Origin: CAIWHR01 sp963709525
GTDB taxonomy: Bacteria; Pseudomonadota; Gammaproteobacteria; Burkholderiales; Casimicrobiaceae
NCBI GenBank assembly: GCA_963709525.1
Contig: CAVPXB010000025.1
Span: 37,160 to 101,159, forward strand
DNA: 64,000 bases
Direction of reading: 5' to 3'
A model generated the notes under the pieces. It saw only the letters and a list, made by a program, of their open reading frames with translations. It was not told the origin of the DNA and did not search any database. Within the stretch, counting starts at the first letter, position 1. Each line of letters starts with the position of its first letter. This document shows, piece by piece, positions 1-8,620 of the stretch. The translations under genes and the position numbers were made by a program.

Positions 1-1
1 C

Positions 2-376
2 ATCAAGAACCTGAAGGGCGACAATCCGGATCAGGATGCGGGCATCAAGATCGTGCTGCGCGCGGTCGAGGAACCCCTGCGCCAGATCGTAGCCAACGCG
101 GGTGACGAGCCTTCGGTGGTCGTCAACCGGGTCGTCGAAGGCAAGGGCAACTTTGGCTTCAACGCCCAGACCGGCCAGTACGGCGACCTGGTGGAGATGG
201 GTGTCGTGGATCCGACCAAGGTGACCCGCTTTGCGCTGCAGAATGCGGCCTCGGTCGCCTCGCTGATGCTCACGACCGAAGCGATGGTCGCCGAACTGCC
301 CAAGGACGACAAGCCGATGGGGGGTGGTGGCGGCGGCATGGGCGGCATGGGTGGCATGGGCGACATGGACATGTAA
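2..376 (+). CDS. groL: GroEL chaperonin, C-terminal part
   Basis: This is the last 124 codons of the 60-kDa chaperonin, which folds cytosolic proteins in a double ring with GroES. The gene enters from outside the window, so no start is visible. The sequence reads as the C-terminal equatorial domain and ends in the flexible Gly/Met tail (GGMGGMGGMGDMDM) that is diagnostic of GroEL. The stop is TAA. About 75 bases downstream lies a GC hairpin that could end the groESL transcript. Confidence 0.97.
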   Translation: MKNLKGDNPDQDAGIKIVLRAVEEPLRQIVANAGDEPSVVVNRVVEGKGNFGFNAQTGQYGDLVEMGVVDPTKVTRFALQNAASVASLMLTTEAMVAELPKDDKPMGGGGGGMGGMGGMGDMDM

Positions 377-449
377 GGCTCGCGCGTCGGCGCGGGTTGG
401 CAGTCGCTGTCCGCCCGCTCCTTCGCAATGGTTTGCTTTGCCTGTCAGG

Positions 450-483
450 CAGGGGCTCCGCATTGCGGGGCCCCTGTCGTTTG
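450..483 (+). terminator. Probable groEL terminator
   Basis: Stem CAGGGGC (450-456) pairs with GCCCCTG (470-476) around a GC-rich loop that can extend the stem, followed by TCGTTT. The T-run is short, so termination may be inefficient. The rest of the 377-671 gap shows no gene I can support; the promoter of the DUF2726 gene must lie there. Confidence 0.55.
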
Positions 484-671
484 CGGGACAGGAGCGCAAC
501 GGTGGTCCCGCTGCTACTTGTAGCCTACGATGGCGCCGCCCATGCCGAAGGCCTAAAATGAGTCGGCCCCCTGTTCATCCACCCATTCCCGGCCGTTAAC
601 ACGATGGATAGCGAGAAACTCCGTCGATCGCACAACCCTGACCAGACCGTTCCGGCAAACAGCCCTTTCCC

Positions 672-1262
672 ATGACTTCCGGAATTCTCTTCGCGCTCGC
701 CATTGGCGCCCTGGTGATCGCGGTCGTTGTCGGCCTTCTCCGTCGCAGTCGGTCGGCGAGCGGCGGAAGGGGCGACCCCGGCGAGCTCTCGAACACCGTC
801 GCGCAGTGGACCGAGGGCGAGACGACGCGCCTCCTGTCATCGGCCGAGCTGCCCGGCCTCTACCTCCTGCGCCCCCGCTTTCTGTCAAAGGCCGAGAGAG
901 TCGTCTATCTGCTCTTGAAGGCAGCGCTTCCGCGGCACGAAATCTTTGCTCGCGTGCGCCTGGCCGATGTGCTGCAGGTGAAGATCGGACCCCAGGGAAT
1001 GGACCGTCTGCGCTCGTTCCGCAAGATTGCCAATCAGCACGTCGGCTTCGTCATTTGCGATCGCGACATGACGATCCTCGCCATCGTCGATTCGCGCGAG
1101 CCCGATACGGTCGTCAATCCGCGTGACCAGAAGCTCGAAATCATCAAGCAACGCTGCCTCCAGGCGGCGCAGGTCAAATACCTCTGCGTCTATCCCCCGC
1201 AGTTGCCGCGATATCGCGAGCTGCGCGAGCAGATTCTCGGGCCCGCCGCCGATTTCATGTAG
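672..1262 (+). CDS. DUF2726 domain membrane-anchored protein
   Basis: A 196-residue protein of unknown function. Residues about 5-22 form one N-terminal membrane segment followed by basic residues (RRSRS), which predicts a cytoplasmic domain. Residues about 55-190 match the DUF2726 pattern: LLSxxE near the start, KAERVVYxLLxxALP, a V+LADVLQVK core, and CDRDMTILAIVDxR with a conserved late cysteine. DUF2726 has been compared with nuclease-like folds, but no catalytic function is established to my knowledge. It stands alone and converges with the dehydratase gene 3 bases away. Confidence 0.8.
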   Translation: MTSGILFALAIGALVIAVVVGLLRRSRSASGGRGDPGELSNTVAQWTEGETTRLLSSAELPGLYLLRPRFLSKAERVVYLLLKAALPRHEIFARVRLADVLQVKIGPQGMDRLRSFRKIANQHVGFVICDRDMTILAIVDSREPDTVVNPRDQKLEIIKQRCLQAAQVKYLCVYPPQLPRYRELREQILGPAADFM

Positions 1263-1265
1263 CGT

Positions 1266-2225
1266 TCAGCTCCACCCGCCGTCGAGGACGCGCCGGTAGA
1301 CATCGCGATCGACATTGCCACCGCACAGGATCACGGCGGCAGCGTCGCCCGCCAGCGCGCCTTCCTTGAGCATCGCCGCCAGCGGCGCGGCGCCGGCGCC
1401 TTCGGCAACCTGATGCGTATCGCTGAAGTACGCGCGCATCGCATCCTCGATTTCGGCATCGGAGACTTCGACGACGCGCGCCGCGCCGCGGAGGATCACG
1501 TCCAGGGCTGCCGGCACCGGCACCCGCACCGCCATCCCGTCGGCCATGGTGTGCGCGCTCGCCGTCGATACCGGATGTCCGGCGGCGAATGACAGCGCAT
1601 AGGCGTTGGCGCGCTCGGACACGACGCCCACGATCCGCGTCGAGCGGCCGAGTGCGTCGCGCGCGCTGATGAGCCCGCAGATGCCCGAACCGCAGCCGAT
1701 CGGCACGTAAACCGTCGCCAGGTCGGGCACGGCACGGAAGAGTTCCAGCGCGTAGGTCGCCACGCCGGCGACGAGTTCGCGCTCGAACGGCCCGACCAGG
1801 CGCAAGCTCCGGTCGCGCGCGATGTCCTCGGCATGCGCGCGCGCCTCGTCGAAATCCCGCCCGAACTCGATCACCTCGGCACCGAAGGCGCGCATCGCCG
1901 CATTCTTGTCGCTCGAGTTGCCGTTGGGCACGACAATCGCGCAGCGCACGCCGAAGCGCCGACAGGCGAAGGCGAGGCTCTGCCCATGGTTGCCGCGCGT
2001 CGCGCTCGCGATGCCCGCGGGCAAACGACCGGATGCCGCGAGGGTGGCCAGCAGGTTGAGCCCCCCGCGCAGCTTGAAGGCGCCGGTGGGGCTGTGGTTC
2101 TCGTGCTTCACCCAGACTTCGCGCCCGGCCCGCTGCGCCAGCAGAGGCCACGCGTACTGCGGTGTGGGCGCCATTGCGGCGTAGACGTTCGCCGTCGCGG
2201 CCTCGATTTCAGCGAGCGGAATCAT
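1266..2225 (-). CDS. Threonine/serine dehydratase, PLP-dependent, catabolic type
   Basis: A fold-type II PLP enzyme predicted to deaminate threonine or serine to the 2-oxo acid and ammonia. The cofactor lysine is Lys51 in the motif HSPTGAFKLRGG, and a glycine-rich phosphate loop (GCGSGICG) lies near residue 175. At 319 residues it has only the catalytic domain and lacks the C-terminal ACT regulatory domain of biosynthetic IlvA, so it resembles TdcB-type or hydroxyaspartate dehydratases. It converges almost without spacer on the DUF2726 gene. Exact substrate preference cannot be read from the sequence. Confidence 0.85.
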   Translation of the reverse strand: MIPLAEIEAATANVYAAMAPTPQYAWPLLAQRAGREVWVKHENHSPTGAFKLRGGLNLLATLAASGRLPAGIASATRGNHGQSLAFACRRFGVRCAIVVPNGNSSDKNAAMRAFGAEVIEFGRDFDEARAHAEDIARDRSLRLVGPFERELVAGVATYALELFRAVPDLATVYVPIGCGSGICGLISARDALGRSTRIVGVVSERANAYALSFAAGHPVSTASAHTMADGMAVRVPVPAALDVILRGAARVVEVSDAEIEDAMRAYFSDTHQVAEGAGAAPLAAMLKEGALAGDAAAVILCGGNVDRDVYRRVLDGGWS

Positions 2226-2278
2226 CGATGGGCCAGGAGTGCGCGAAAGCGTCGAACCCGGGCGCTCTGATCAAAGGG

Positions 2279-2536
2279 TCACTTGACGAAGCTCAGGTAG
2301 GCCCAGATCAGGATCATCGCCCCGAGGGTCGACATGATCCACCCCGCCGGGGTGAACTTCCCGTCGTTCGACTTGAAGAGGAGGCCGCTGATCAGTCCGC
2401 CGACGATCGATCCGGCGACGCCAAGGAGGGTCGTCATCCAGAAGCCCAGGTTCACCGCGCCCGGATAGAAAAAACGCGCCAGCAGGCCGACGATGAAACC
2501 GACGATGATCGTGCCGATGATGCTCATGATGCCCAT
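2279..2536 (-). CDS. GlsB/YeaQ/YmgE-family stress membrane protein
   Basis: An 85-residue integral membrane protein with three hydrophobic segments separated by glycine-rich turns (GFIVGLLARFFYPG, GVAGSIVGGLISGLL, GWIMSTLGAMILIWAYL), the normal size and layout for the transglycosylase-associated/GlsB family. Members are linked to envelope or acid stress, but their biochemical role is unknown. The start at 2536 is chosen because a GGGAG ribosome site sits just upstream; the reading frame stays open further upstream but that sequence is not membrane-like. Confidence 0.85.
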   Translation of the reverse strand: MGIMSIIGTIIVGFIVGLLARFFYPGAVNLGFWMTTLLGVAGSIVGGLISGLLFKSNDGKFTPAGWIMSTLGAMILIWAYLSFVK

Positions 2537-2710
2537 GAACTGTCTCCCTCGAGGTGGTTGGCCGACTCCGGCGCGTTGCCGGTCGCGACCGTCGGACGCA
2601 GTGCCGCGATCCTGCCGAAATCCTAACACGCTCGCGGATAGTCCTTGAGCATGTTCGCCTGCGGGGACTAACATCACCAGATTGAGAATTCATTGGAGGC
2701 ATCGGGCGCA

Positions 2711-3376
2711 ATGCGGTTACTCCTGGCCGAGGACGACGCGATCCTGGGCGATGCGGTGGTGCGACACCTGCGGCAGAACGGTCACGCCGTGGACTGGGTG
2801 CGCGACGGCGCTGCCGCCGATGCGGCATTGCGCGCGCAGACCTTCGACCTCGTCGTGCTGGATCTGGGCCTGCCTCGTCGCGACGGACGTACGGTCCTGT
2901 CGCAGCTTCGGGCCCGCGGCATTGCCACTCCGGTGCTGATCGTCACCGCCCACGATGCGGTGGACGATCGGGTCGCCAATCTCGATGCGGGTGCCGACGA
3001 TTACCTCGTCAAGCCGTTTGCGCTCGCCGAACTCGACGCCCGCGTTCGCGCGCTCATCCGCCGCAGCCACGGGGCCGATCGCAGCAATCTCCGGCACGGC
3101 GTGCTGTCGTTCGACACGGCGACGCGCACGGCGGCGGTTGCCGGCGAGCGCCTCGATCTGTCGGCGCGGGAACTCGCAGTCCTGGAACTGCTGCTGCTGC
3201 GCGTGGGGCGGGTCGTGGCCAAGGAGCAGATGGTCGAGCATCTGTGCGGGTGGGACGAAGACGTGTCGACCAATGCCATCGAGGTCTATGTGCATCGTCT
3301 GCGGAAGAAGCTCGAGCCGGCCTCGATCCGTGTCCTGACGGTGCGCGGGCTGGGCTACTACCTCGCCAAAGCCTGA
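2711..3376 (+). CDS. OmpR-family response regulator
   Basis: A 221-residue two-component regulator. The receiver domain (residues 1-115) has the acidic pair Glu-Asp-Asp at 7-9, phosphoacceptor Asp51 in VVLDLGLP and the conserved lysine in DYLVKPF. The C-terminal winged-helix domain carries LSARELAVLELLL and the end motif RGLGYYL. It resembles QseB/TctD-type regulators. It is followed after 52 bases by its presumed partner kinase. I use the ATG at 2711, which begins the conserved receiver sequence MRLLLAEDD; an in-frame ATG 18 bases upstream is less likely. Confidence 0.92.
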   Translation: MRLLLAEDDAILGDAVVRHLRQNGHAVDWVRDGAAADAALRAQTFDLVVLDLGLPRRDGRTVLSQLRARGIATPVLIVTAHDAVDDRVANLDAGADDYLVKPFALAELDARVRALIRRSHGADRSNLRHGVLSFDTATRTAAVAGERLDLSARELAVLELLLLRVGRVVAKEQMVEHLCGWDEDVSTNAIEVYVHRLRKKLEPASIRVLTVRGLGYYLAKA

Positions 3377-3428
3377 TCGCGCCCGCGGTACCGTGCCCCA
3401 CCAGTCGCCCTCCTCGTTCGCTCCCGCG

Positions 3429-4823
3429 ATGTCGTTCGTCGCCAAGTTCCTCGAGTGGCTCGCCGCCCCGTTGTTGTTCCTGTGGCTGGCGACGGCATTC
3501 GTCGGGCTGTTCATGATGGCGGGCGCCGCGGAAGAGCCCTACGACCAGCAGCTGGCCGACATGGTCCAGGCGATCGCGGCCCGGGTCGTCGTCACCGGCA
3601 ATCCCGATTCGCCATTGATGCTCGCTCCGGATGCGGTCCTCCTGCTCGCGAGCGACCGCATCGATACTGTCGACTACGCCTTGCGTCGTGCGGATGGCAG
3701 GGCCATCGCCGGCAATTCGGACCTTCCCCCCGTGCCCGGTGCGATGGCGGCCACGGGTCCGACGCTGCACGGCGGCGTGGTCGATGGCGAGCCGGTCCGT
3801 GTCGCATCGCTGGCGATCGACGATCCCGCGCGCACCGGTGCACGCGTCGTCGTGCAGGTTGCCGAGACGCTCAAGAAACGGCAACGGCTCGCACGTCAGC
3901 TGCACGCGCAGTCGCTGTTGCCGCAGTTGTTCGTGCTCGCGTGCGCGTTCGTGCTCGTCTGGTACGGCCTGGCCTACGTCATCGCGCCGATGAATCGGCT
4001 CAACGCGGCCATCGATGATCGCGGCTCGGCGGACCTCTCGCCCCTCGATCCCGGGGCCGCGCCGCCGGAACTGCAGCCGCTGATCGCGTCGATCAACGGC
4101 CTCATGGCGCGGCTCGCCGCCAATTTCGAAGCACAGCGCCGCTTCATCGCCGACGCGGCACACCAGTTGCGCACGCCGCTCGCCGGGCTGCGGACGCAGA
4201 CGGAGCTGGCACTGGCCGAGCGGGATCCGGTGGCGTTGCACGCGTCGTTGCGACAGCTCGAGGCCAGTACCGAGCGCACGGTCCATCTCGCCAACCGGTT
4301 GCTTTCACTCGCACGCGCCGGAACGCACGAACACCCGGCGCACGCGGACGTCGACCTTGTGGCTCTGGGACGCGAAACCGTGCTCGACTGGGTTCCGCGA
4401 GCAGTCGAAGGGGGCATCGATCTTGGATTCGAGGCGCCGGAGGGATCGCCCCGGACTGTGATCCGCGGGGATCCTCTGCTGCTGCGCGAGATGCTCTCCA
4501 ACCTGATCGACAATGCCGTTCGCTACACACCCTGCGGCGGCGCGGTGACCGTTGCGGTGGCGCTTCATCCGGCACCGATGCTGACCGTTGCCGACAACGG
4601 TCCGGGAATTCCGCCCGCCGAGCGGGAACGCGTGCTGCAGCCGTTCTATCGCGGCGCGGACAACGCCGCGCCGGGGACCGGGCTGGGCCTTTCCATCGTC
4701 AACGAAATCGCCCGCGGTCACGGTGCGGCGCTGCGCGTGGGCGAACCGGCAGTCGAACGCGGCACCTGCGTGACGGTGACGTTCCCGCTGCCGGATGCCA
4801 CAGTCGCGGCGCACAGCGCGTGA
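3429..4823 (+). CDS. Sensor histidine kinase, TctE/QseC-like
   Basis: A membrane sensor kinase of about 464 residues. A first membrane segment lies near residues 10-32, then an extracytoplasmic region of the 2CSK_N type, and a second segment near 165-185. The HisKA domain has phosphoacceptor His245 in DAAHQLRTPLAGL. The ATPase domain shows the N box (LSNLIDNAVRYTP), G1 box (DNGPGIP) and G2 box (GTGLGLSIV). Together with the upstream regulator it forms a complete two-component pair. An upstream in-frame GTG (3393) would add 12 residues; neither start has a good ribosome site. Confidence 0.9.
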   Translation: MSFVAKFLEWLAAPLLFLWLATAFVGLFMMAGAAEEPYDQQLADMVQAIAARVVVTGNPDSPLMLAPDAVLLLASDRIDTVDYALRRADGRAIAGNSDLPPVPGAMAATGPTLHGGVVDGEPVRVASLAIDDPARTGARVVVQVAETLKKRQRLARQLHAQSLLPQLFVLACAFVLVWYGLAYVIAPMNRLNAAIDDRGSADLSPLDPGAAPPELQPLIASINGLMARLAANFEAQRRFIADAAHQLRTPLAGLRTQTELALAERDPVALHASLRQLEASTERTVHLANRLLSLARAGTHEHPAHADVDLVALGRETVLDWVPRAVEGGIDLGFEAPEGSPRTVIRGDPLLLREMLSNLIDNAVRYTPCGGAVTVAVALHPAPMLTVADNGPGIPPAERERVLQPFYRGADNAAPGTGLGLSIVNEIARGHGAALRVGEPAVERGTCVTVTFPLPDATVAAHSA

Positions 4824-4863
4824 CGGACCCCTTCAGGGCGAAGGGGCCCGGGACGCGCGCGGA

Positions 4864-5928
4864 CTACTTGACGATCTGCGCCAGCTCGCCAGTCTTGTAC
4901 CGGAGGGCGACGACGTCGAGCGGAACGGCCTTGATCTTCGAGCCCATGCCGGCGCAGCCGAACTGCTCGTAGCGCTGCTTGCAGATCAGCTTGGCGGCCT
5001 CGCGCGCGGGCTTCAGGTAGTCGCGCGGGTCGAAGGCGCTCTTGTGCTCGTTCATGTACTTGCGGATCGCCGCCGTCATCGCCAGCCGGATGTCGGTGTC
5101 GATGTTGATCTTGCGCACGCCGTGCTTGATGCCTTCCTGGATTTCCTCGACCGGCACGCCGTAGGTTTCCTTCATTTCGCCGCCGTTTTCGCGGATGATC
5201 TTCAGGAGGTCCTGCGGCACGCTCGACGAGCCGTGCATCACCAGGTGGGTGTTGGGTATGCGCTGGTTGATCGCCTTGATGCGGTCGATGGCGAGGATGT
5301 CGCCGGTGGGCTTGCGCGTGAACTTGTAGGCGCCGTGCGAGGTGCCGATGGCGATCGCCAGCGCGTCGAGCTGCGTCTTCTTGACGAAGTCCGCGGCCTG
5401 GTCGGGATCGGTGAGCAGCATGTCGCGGGTCATCGTCGAGTCCGTGCCGTGGCCGTCTTCCTTGTCGCCCTTCATCGTCTCGAGCGAACCCAGGCAGCCC
5501 AGTTCGCCCTCGACGCTGACGCCGATGGCATGCGCCATCTCGACCACCTTGCGCGTGACGTCGATGTTGTAGTCGTAGCTGGCGATCGTCTTGCCGTCGG
5601 CTTCGAGCGAGCCGTCCATCATCACGCTCGAGAAACCGTTGCGCATGGCGGAGAGGCAGATTGCCGGCGACTGGCCGTGGTCCTGGTGCATCACGACCGG
5701 AAGGTCGGGAAAGCTCTCGATCGCCGCCTCGATCAGGTGGCGCAGGAAATGCTCGCCGGCGTATTTGCGCGCGCCGGCCGACGCCTGCATGATCACCGGG
5801 CTATCGGTCTCGGAGGCCGCCGCCATGATGGCCGAAACCTGTTCGAGATTGTTGACGTTGAATGCCGGCAGGCCGTAGCCGTGCTCGGCGGCGTGATCAA
5901 GCAGCTGGCGCATCGAAACGAGGGGCAT
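4864..5928 (-). CDS. fba: Fructose-bisphosphate aldolase, class II
   Basis: A 354-residue zinc-dependent aldolase that splits fructose 1,6-bisphosphate into two triose phosphates, and runs in reverse in gluconeogenesis. Visible family features are the N-terminal MPLVSMRQLLDHAAEHGYG, the zinc-binding VMHQDHGQSP region, the second metal-site segment AIGTSHGAYKF, and HGSSSVP in the phosphate loop. Length and sequence fit the CbbA/Fba type of Proteobacteria. It is on the same strand as gap, pgk and pyk but separated from them by a catabolic block, which is unusual for this lineage. Confidence 0.96.
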   Translation of the reverse strand: MPLVSMRQLLDHAAEHGYGLPAFNVNNLEQVSAIMAAASETDSPVIMQASAGARKYAGEHFLRHLIEAAIESFPDLPVVMHQDHGQSPAICLSAMRNGFSSVMMDGSLEADGKTIASYDYNIDVTRKVVEMAHAIGVSVEGELGCLGSLETMKGDKEDGHGTDSTMTRDMLLTDPDQAADFVKKTQLDALAIAIGTSHGAYKFTRKPTGDILAIDRIKAINQRIPNTHLVMHGSSSVPQDLLKIIRENGGEMKETYGVPVEEIQEGIKHGVRKINIDTDIRLAMTAAIRKYMNEHKSAFDPRDYLKPAREAAKLICKQRYEQFGCAGMGSKIKAVPLDVVALRYKTGELAQIVK

Positions 5929-6061
5929 GACGGTCTCCTGGATGAGGTTCGAGAGTTCTCATTTTACGCTACCGGGGGGCGGCGCCTTGATCGTAGTCAA
6001 GCGGCGCCGACGAATCCCGAATCCAGCGCCCTGGCGGAGCGGGTTCTCGACCCGGAATGCG

Positions 6062-6938
6062 TCAGCAGACGCTTGCGTGCCGCTCCTTGCACGTGGCGAG
6101 GACTTCGTCGGGATCCCGCTTCCACCAGTTGGCCGCCGAGAAGATCTCGACTTCGTGCGGGCCGCGGTAACCGGCATTTTCCATCCATGAACGGATCAGG
6201 GGAATGTCGATGACGCCATCGCCCATCATCCCACGGTCGAGCAGCAGGTCCTGCGTCGGGACCAGCCAGTCGCAGAGGTGGAAGGCAAGGAGCCGCGACG
6301 CGCTCGGGCCCGGAGCGTGCACGGCCGGCGCGCGCGATCTCGCGTTGCAGGTCGGGATCCCACCACACGTGGTAGACGTCGACGGCAATGCCAAGCCCGT
6401 CGCCCAGCTCGTCGCACAGCGCGTTGGCATGCGCGATGGTGTTCACGCAGGCCCGGTCCGCCGCATACATGGGATGCAGCGGCTCGATGGCGAGCGGCAT
6501 GCCCGCGGGCCGCGCGTAATCGAGGAGCCGGGCAATGCCGTCGCGCACCATCGCACGCGCACCGGCGATGTCCTTCGACGCGGGCCGCTCCTGCGCGTCC
6601 CTGGGCAGCCCACCGACCACCAGCACCAGGCAGGGCGCCCCCAGCGCCAGCGCTTCGTCGACGGCGCGACGATTGTCGTCGTGCGCTGCGGCGAGTCCCG
6701 CGGCATCCGGCGCCGGAAACATGCCGCCGCGACAATATCCGGACAGCGCGAGCCCCGCATCGCGGATCCGCTGCACGGTCTCGGCGAGCCCGGCCTTTGC
6801 CACCTGATCGCGCCACGGGGAGATGCGGCCGATGCCATGCCGGACGCAGCCGTCGATGATCTCGGGCATCGTCCATTGCGTCCGCACCGTGGCGGTGTTG
6901 AGCGACAGCAGCGCAGGGTCGGGGGGATGCATCGTCAT
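6062..6938 (-). CDS. Sugar phosphate isomerase/epimerase-like TIM barrel, frameshifted
   Basis: Residues from 6938 down to about 6310 read as the N-terminal two thirds of a xylose-isomerase-like TIM barrel (ISPWRDQ, VVGGLP, IEPLHPMYAADR, IAVDVYHVWWDP). The open frame then continues as nonsense to 5997. A neighbouring frame, ending at 6062, holds the missing C-terminal part: AFHLCDWLVP, LLDRGMMGDGVIDIP and a metal-site EVEIFSAANWW. One extra base, or two missing, around 6295-6330 explains this. It is either an assembly error or a recent inactivation. The next gene upstream is a Gfo/Idh/MocA oxidoreductase, a common partner in sugar or inositol catabolism. Confidence 0.75.
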
Positions 6939-6962
6939 CGGGGTCAGAGCGGCATATCGCAG

Positions 6963-8108
6963 TCAGAGCGGCGGCACGTCGATCCAGCGCCGCTCGCGCG
7001 AGCTCTGCTGCCCGAGTTCGGCGAGTTGAACGCCCTTCGCGCCCTCGAGCAGGTCCCACGGGAAGGGCGCGTCGTCGTACAGGTGGCGGATGAAGAGCTC
7101 CCATTCGACCTTGAACGCGTTGTCGTAGGGCCGGTTGTTGGGCAGCTTCTGCCAGGTGTCGAAAAAGTCGATCGTCTGCGGAAGGTCGGGGTTCCACACC
7201 GGCTTGGGCGTATTGACCCGTTGCTGCGTCCAGCAATCGCCAAGGCCGGCGACCGCCGAGCCATGCGTGCCGTCGACGTGGAAGGTGACGAGATCATCGC
7301 GGCGCACGCGCGTCGTCCACGAACTGTTGATCTGCGCGACGATACCGCCGTCGAGTTCGAACGTCGCATAGGCGGCGTCGTCGGCGGTCGCGGCGTAGCG
7401 TTGCCCGGTCTCGTCCCAGCGTTCCGGAATGTGCGTGGCGCCGAGACAGGAAACACTCTTGACCTTGCCGAAGAGATTGTCGAGCACGTAGCGCCAGTGG
7501 CAGAGCATGTCGACGACGATGCCGCCGTCGTCTTCCTTGCGGTAGTTCCACGACGGCCGCTGCGCGGGCTGCCAGTCGCCTTCGAATACCCAGTAGCCGA
7601 ACTCGCCGCGCACCGACAGGATGCGGCCGAAGAATCCCGAGTCGATCAGCAACTTGAGCTTGAGCAGACCGGGCAGCCACAGCTTGTCCTGCACGACGCC
7701 GTGCTTCACGCCCGCAGCGCAGGCCGCGCGATAGAGGGACATCGCTTCGGCGACGGTGGGTGCAACGGGCTTCTCGGTGTAGATGTGCTTGCCGGCCGCG
7801 ATGGCCTGCCGGATGAGTCTGGGCCGCAATCCCGTCGACGCCGAATCGAAATAGACGGTGTCGTCGCGGTTGGCAAGCGCCGCGGTGAGGTCCGTGCTCC
7901 AGCGCGTCACGCCGTTGGCGCGGGCCAGCGCCTCGAGCTTGTCGGCGTTGCGCCCGACGAGGATGGGATCGGGCAGCACGCGACGGCCGCCGGACAGCAG
8001 CACGCCGCCTTGGGCACGAATGGCGCAGATCGAGCGGACCAGGTGCTGGTTGGTTCCCATGCGACCGGTCACGCCGTTCATGATCACGCCGAGTCTCAGG
8101 GTTTCCAC
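6963..8108 (-). CDS. Gfo/Idh/MocA-family oxidoreductase
   Basis: A 381-residue NAD(P)-dependent oxidoreductase, predicted cytosolic, acting on an unidentified polyol or sugar derivative. The N-terminal Rossmann region has a nucleotide-binding stretch (LGVIMNGVTGRMG) and the family EKP motif (YTEKPVAPT), whose lysine belongs to the active site. The C-terminal half matches the substrate domain. The start is the GTG at 8108, because AAGGAG lies 10 bases upstream and the protein similarity begins there; the frame is open further upstream. It precedes the frameshifted TIM-barrel gene by 24 bases, so the two form an operon. Confidence 0.85.
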   Translation of the reverse strand: METLRLGVIMNGVTGRMGTNQHLVRSICAIRAQGGVLLSGGRRVLPDPILVGRNADKLEALARANGVTRWSTDLTAALANRDDTVYFDSASTGLRPRLIRQAIAAGKHIYTEKPVAPTVAEAMSLYRAACAAGVKHGVVQDKLWLPGLLKLKLLIDSGFFGRILSVRGEFGYWVFEGDWQPAQRPSWNYRKEDDGGIVVDMLCHWRYVLDNLFGKVKSVSCLGATHIPERWDETGQRYAATADDAAYATFELDGGIVAQINSSWTTRVRRDDLVTFHVDGTHGSAVAGLGDCWTQQRVNTPKPVWNPDLPQTIDFFDTWQKLPNNRPYDNAFKVEWELFIRHLYDDAPFPWDLLEGAKGVQLAELGQQSSRERRWIDVPPL

Positions 8109-8328
8109 GGGCAGCGTCTCCTTGGTTTCAGCGCGGGCTGCGCGCTGGCAGGGCTTCGAGGCCGTCGTACCCGACGCGCGCACTGCGCCGCGAAATCGCG
8201 GCCGGCCAGGACCTCATTGCACGGCGCGATGCGCATGCGCTCAGGCGCCGCCGGGCGCGGCCCGGGTTCCGAAGCGGGTGCCGGCAGCGGCGTGCCGAGA
8301 TCGAGGCGAGACAACCATGGCGCGATGT

Positions 8329-8342
8329 TAACCAATCGGTTA
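8329..8342. promoter_or_regulatory. LacI-like operator dyad in a 512-bp divergent region
   Basis: TAACC (8329-8333) and GGTTA (8338-8342) form an inverted repeat around AATC, in the gap between the minus-strand oxidoreductase (start 8108) and the plus-strand carrier (start 8621). LacI-family repressors often use this type of dyad in sugar catabolic clusters. No lacI gene is present nearby, so the binding protein is unknown. I see no gene in the remainder of 8109-8620. Confidence 0.35.
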
Positions 8343-8620
8343 CAGGGGACACAAGATCGCGCCGCGAACCGCGGCAAGGAGCGATCGACAATGTTGGCAG
8401 GAACCGCCTTGCTCGGAGTTGATCGGCATCAACGGCGACAGGTTTCTGCCTCACGCGATCTCGTGCAGTCCGGGGTTTGACCTCGCGCAAACAAGCCCGA
8501 TTCTCCTCACGCTTTGCTTCCATTGCAGGTGCTCCCGCCACGGTTTCCGGGTAGATTGGTCCCTGGTCGCGATATGGACTTCGTGGTCGATTGCAACGGT
8601 GCGGAAACAGGAAAACTTCT

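Noticed and set aside
4795..6213. 472-codon plus-strand open frame opposite fba
   Set aside because: Its translation is rich in Arg, Asp, Val and His, as expected for the antisense of a high-GC gene, and has no family signature. fba on the minus strand is certain.
6204..8480. 758-codon plus-strand open frame opposite the oxidoreductase and isomerase genes
   Set aside because: Shadow translation without recognisable domain.
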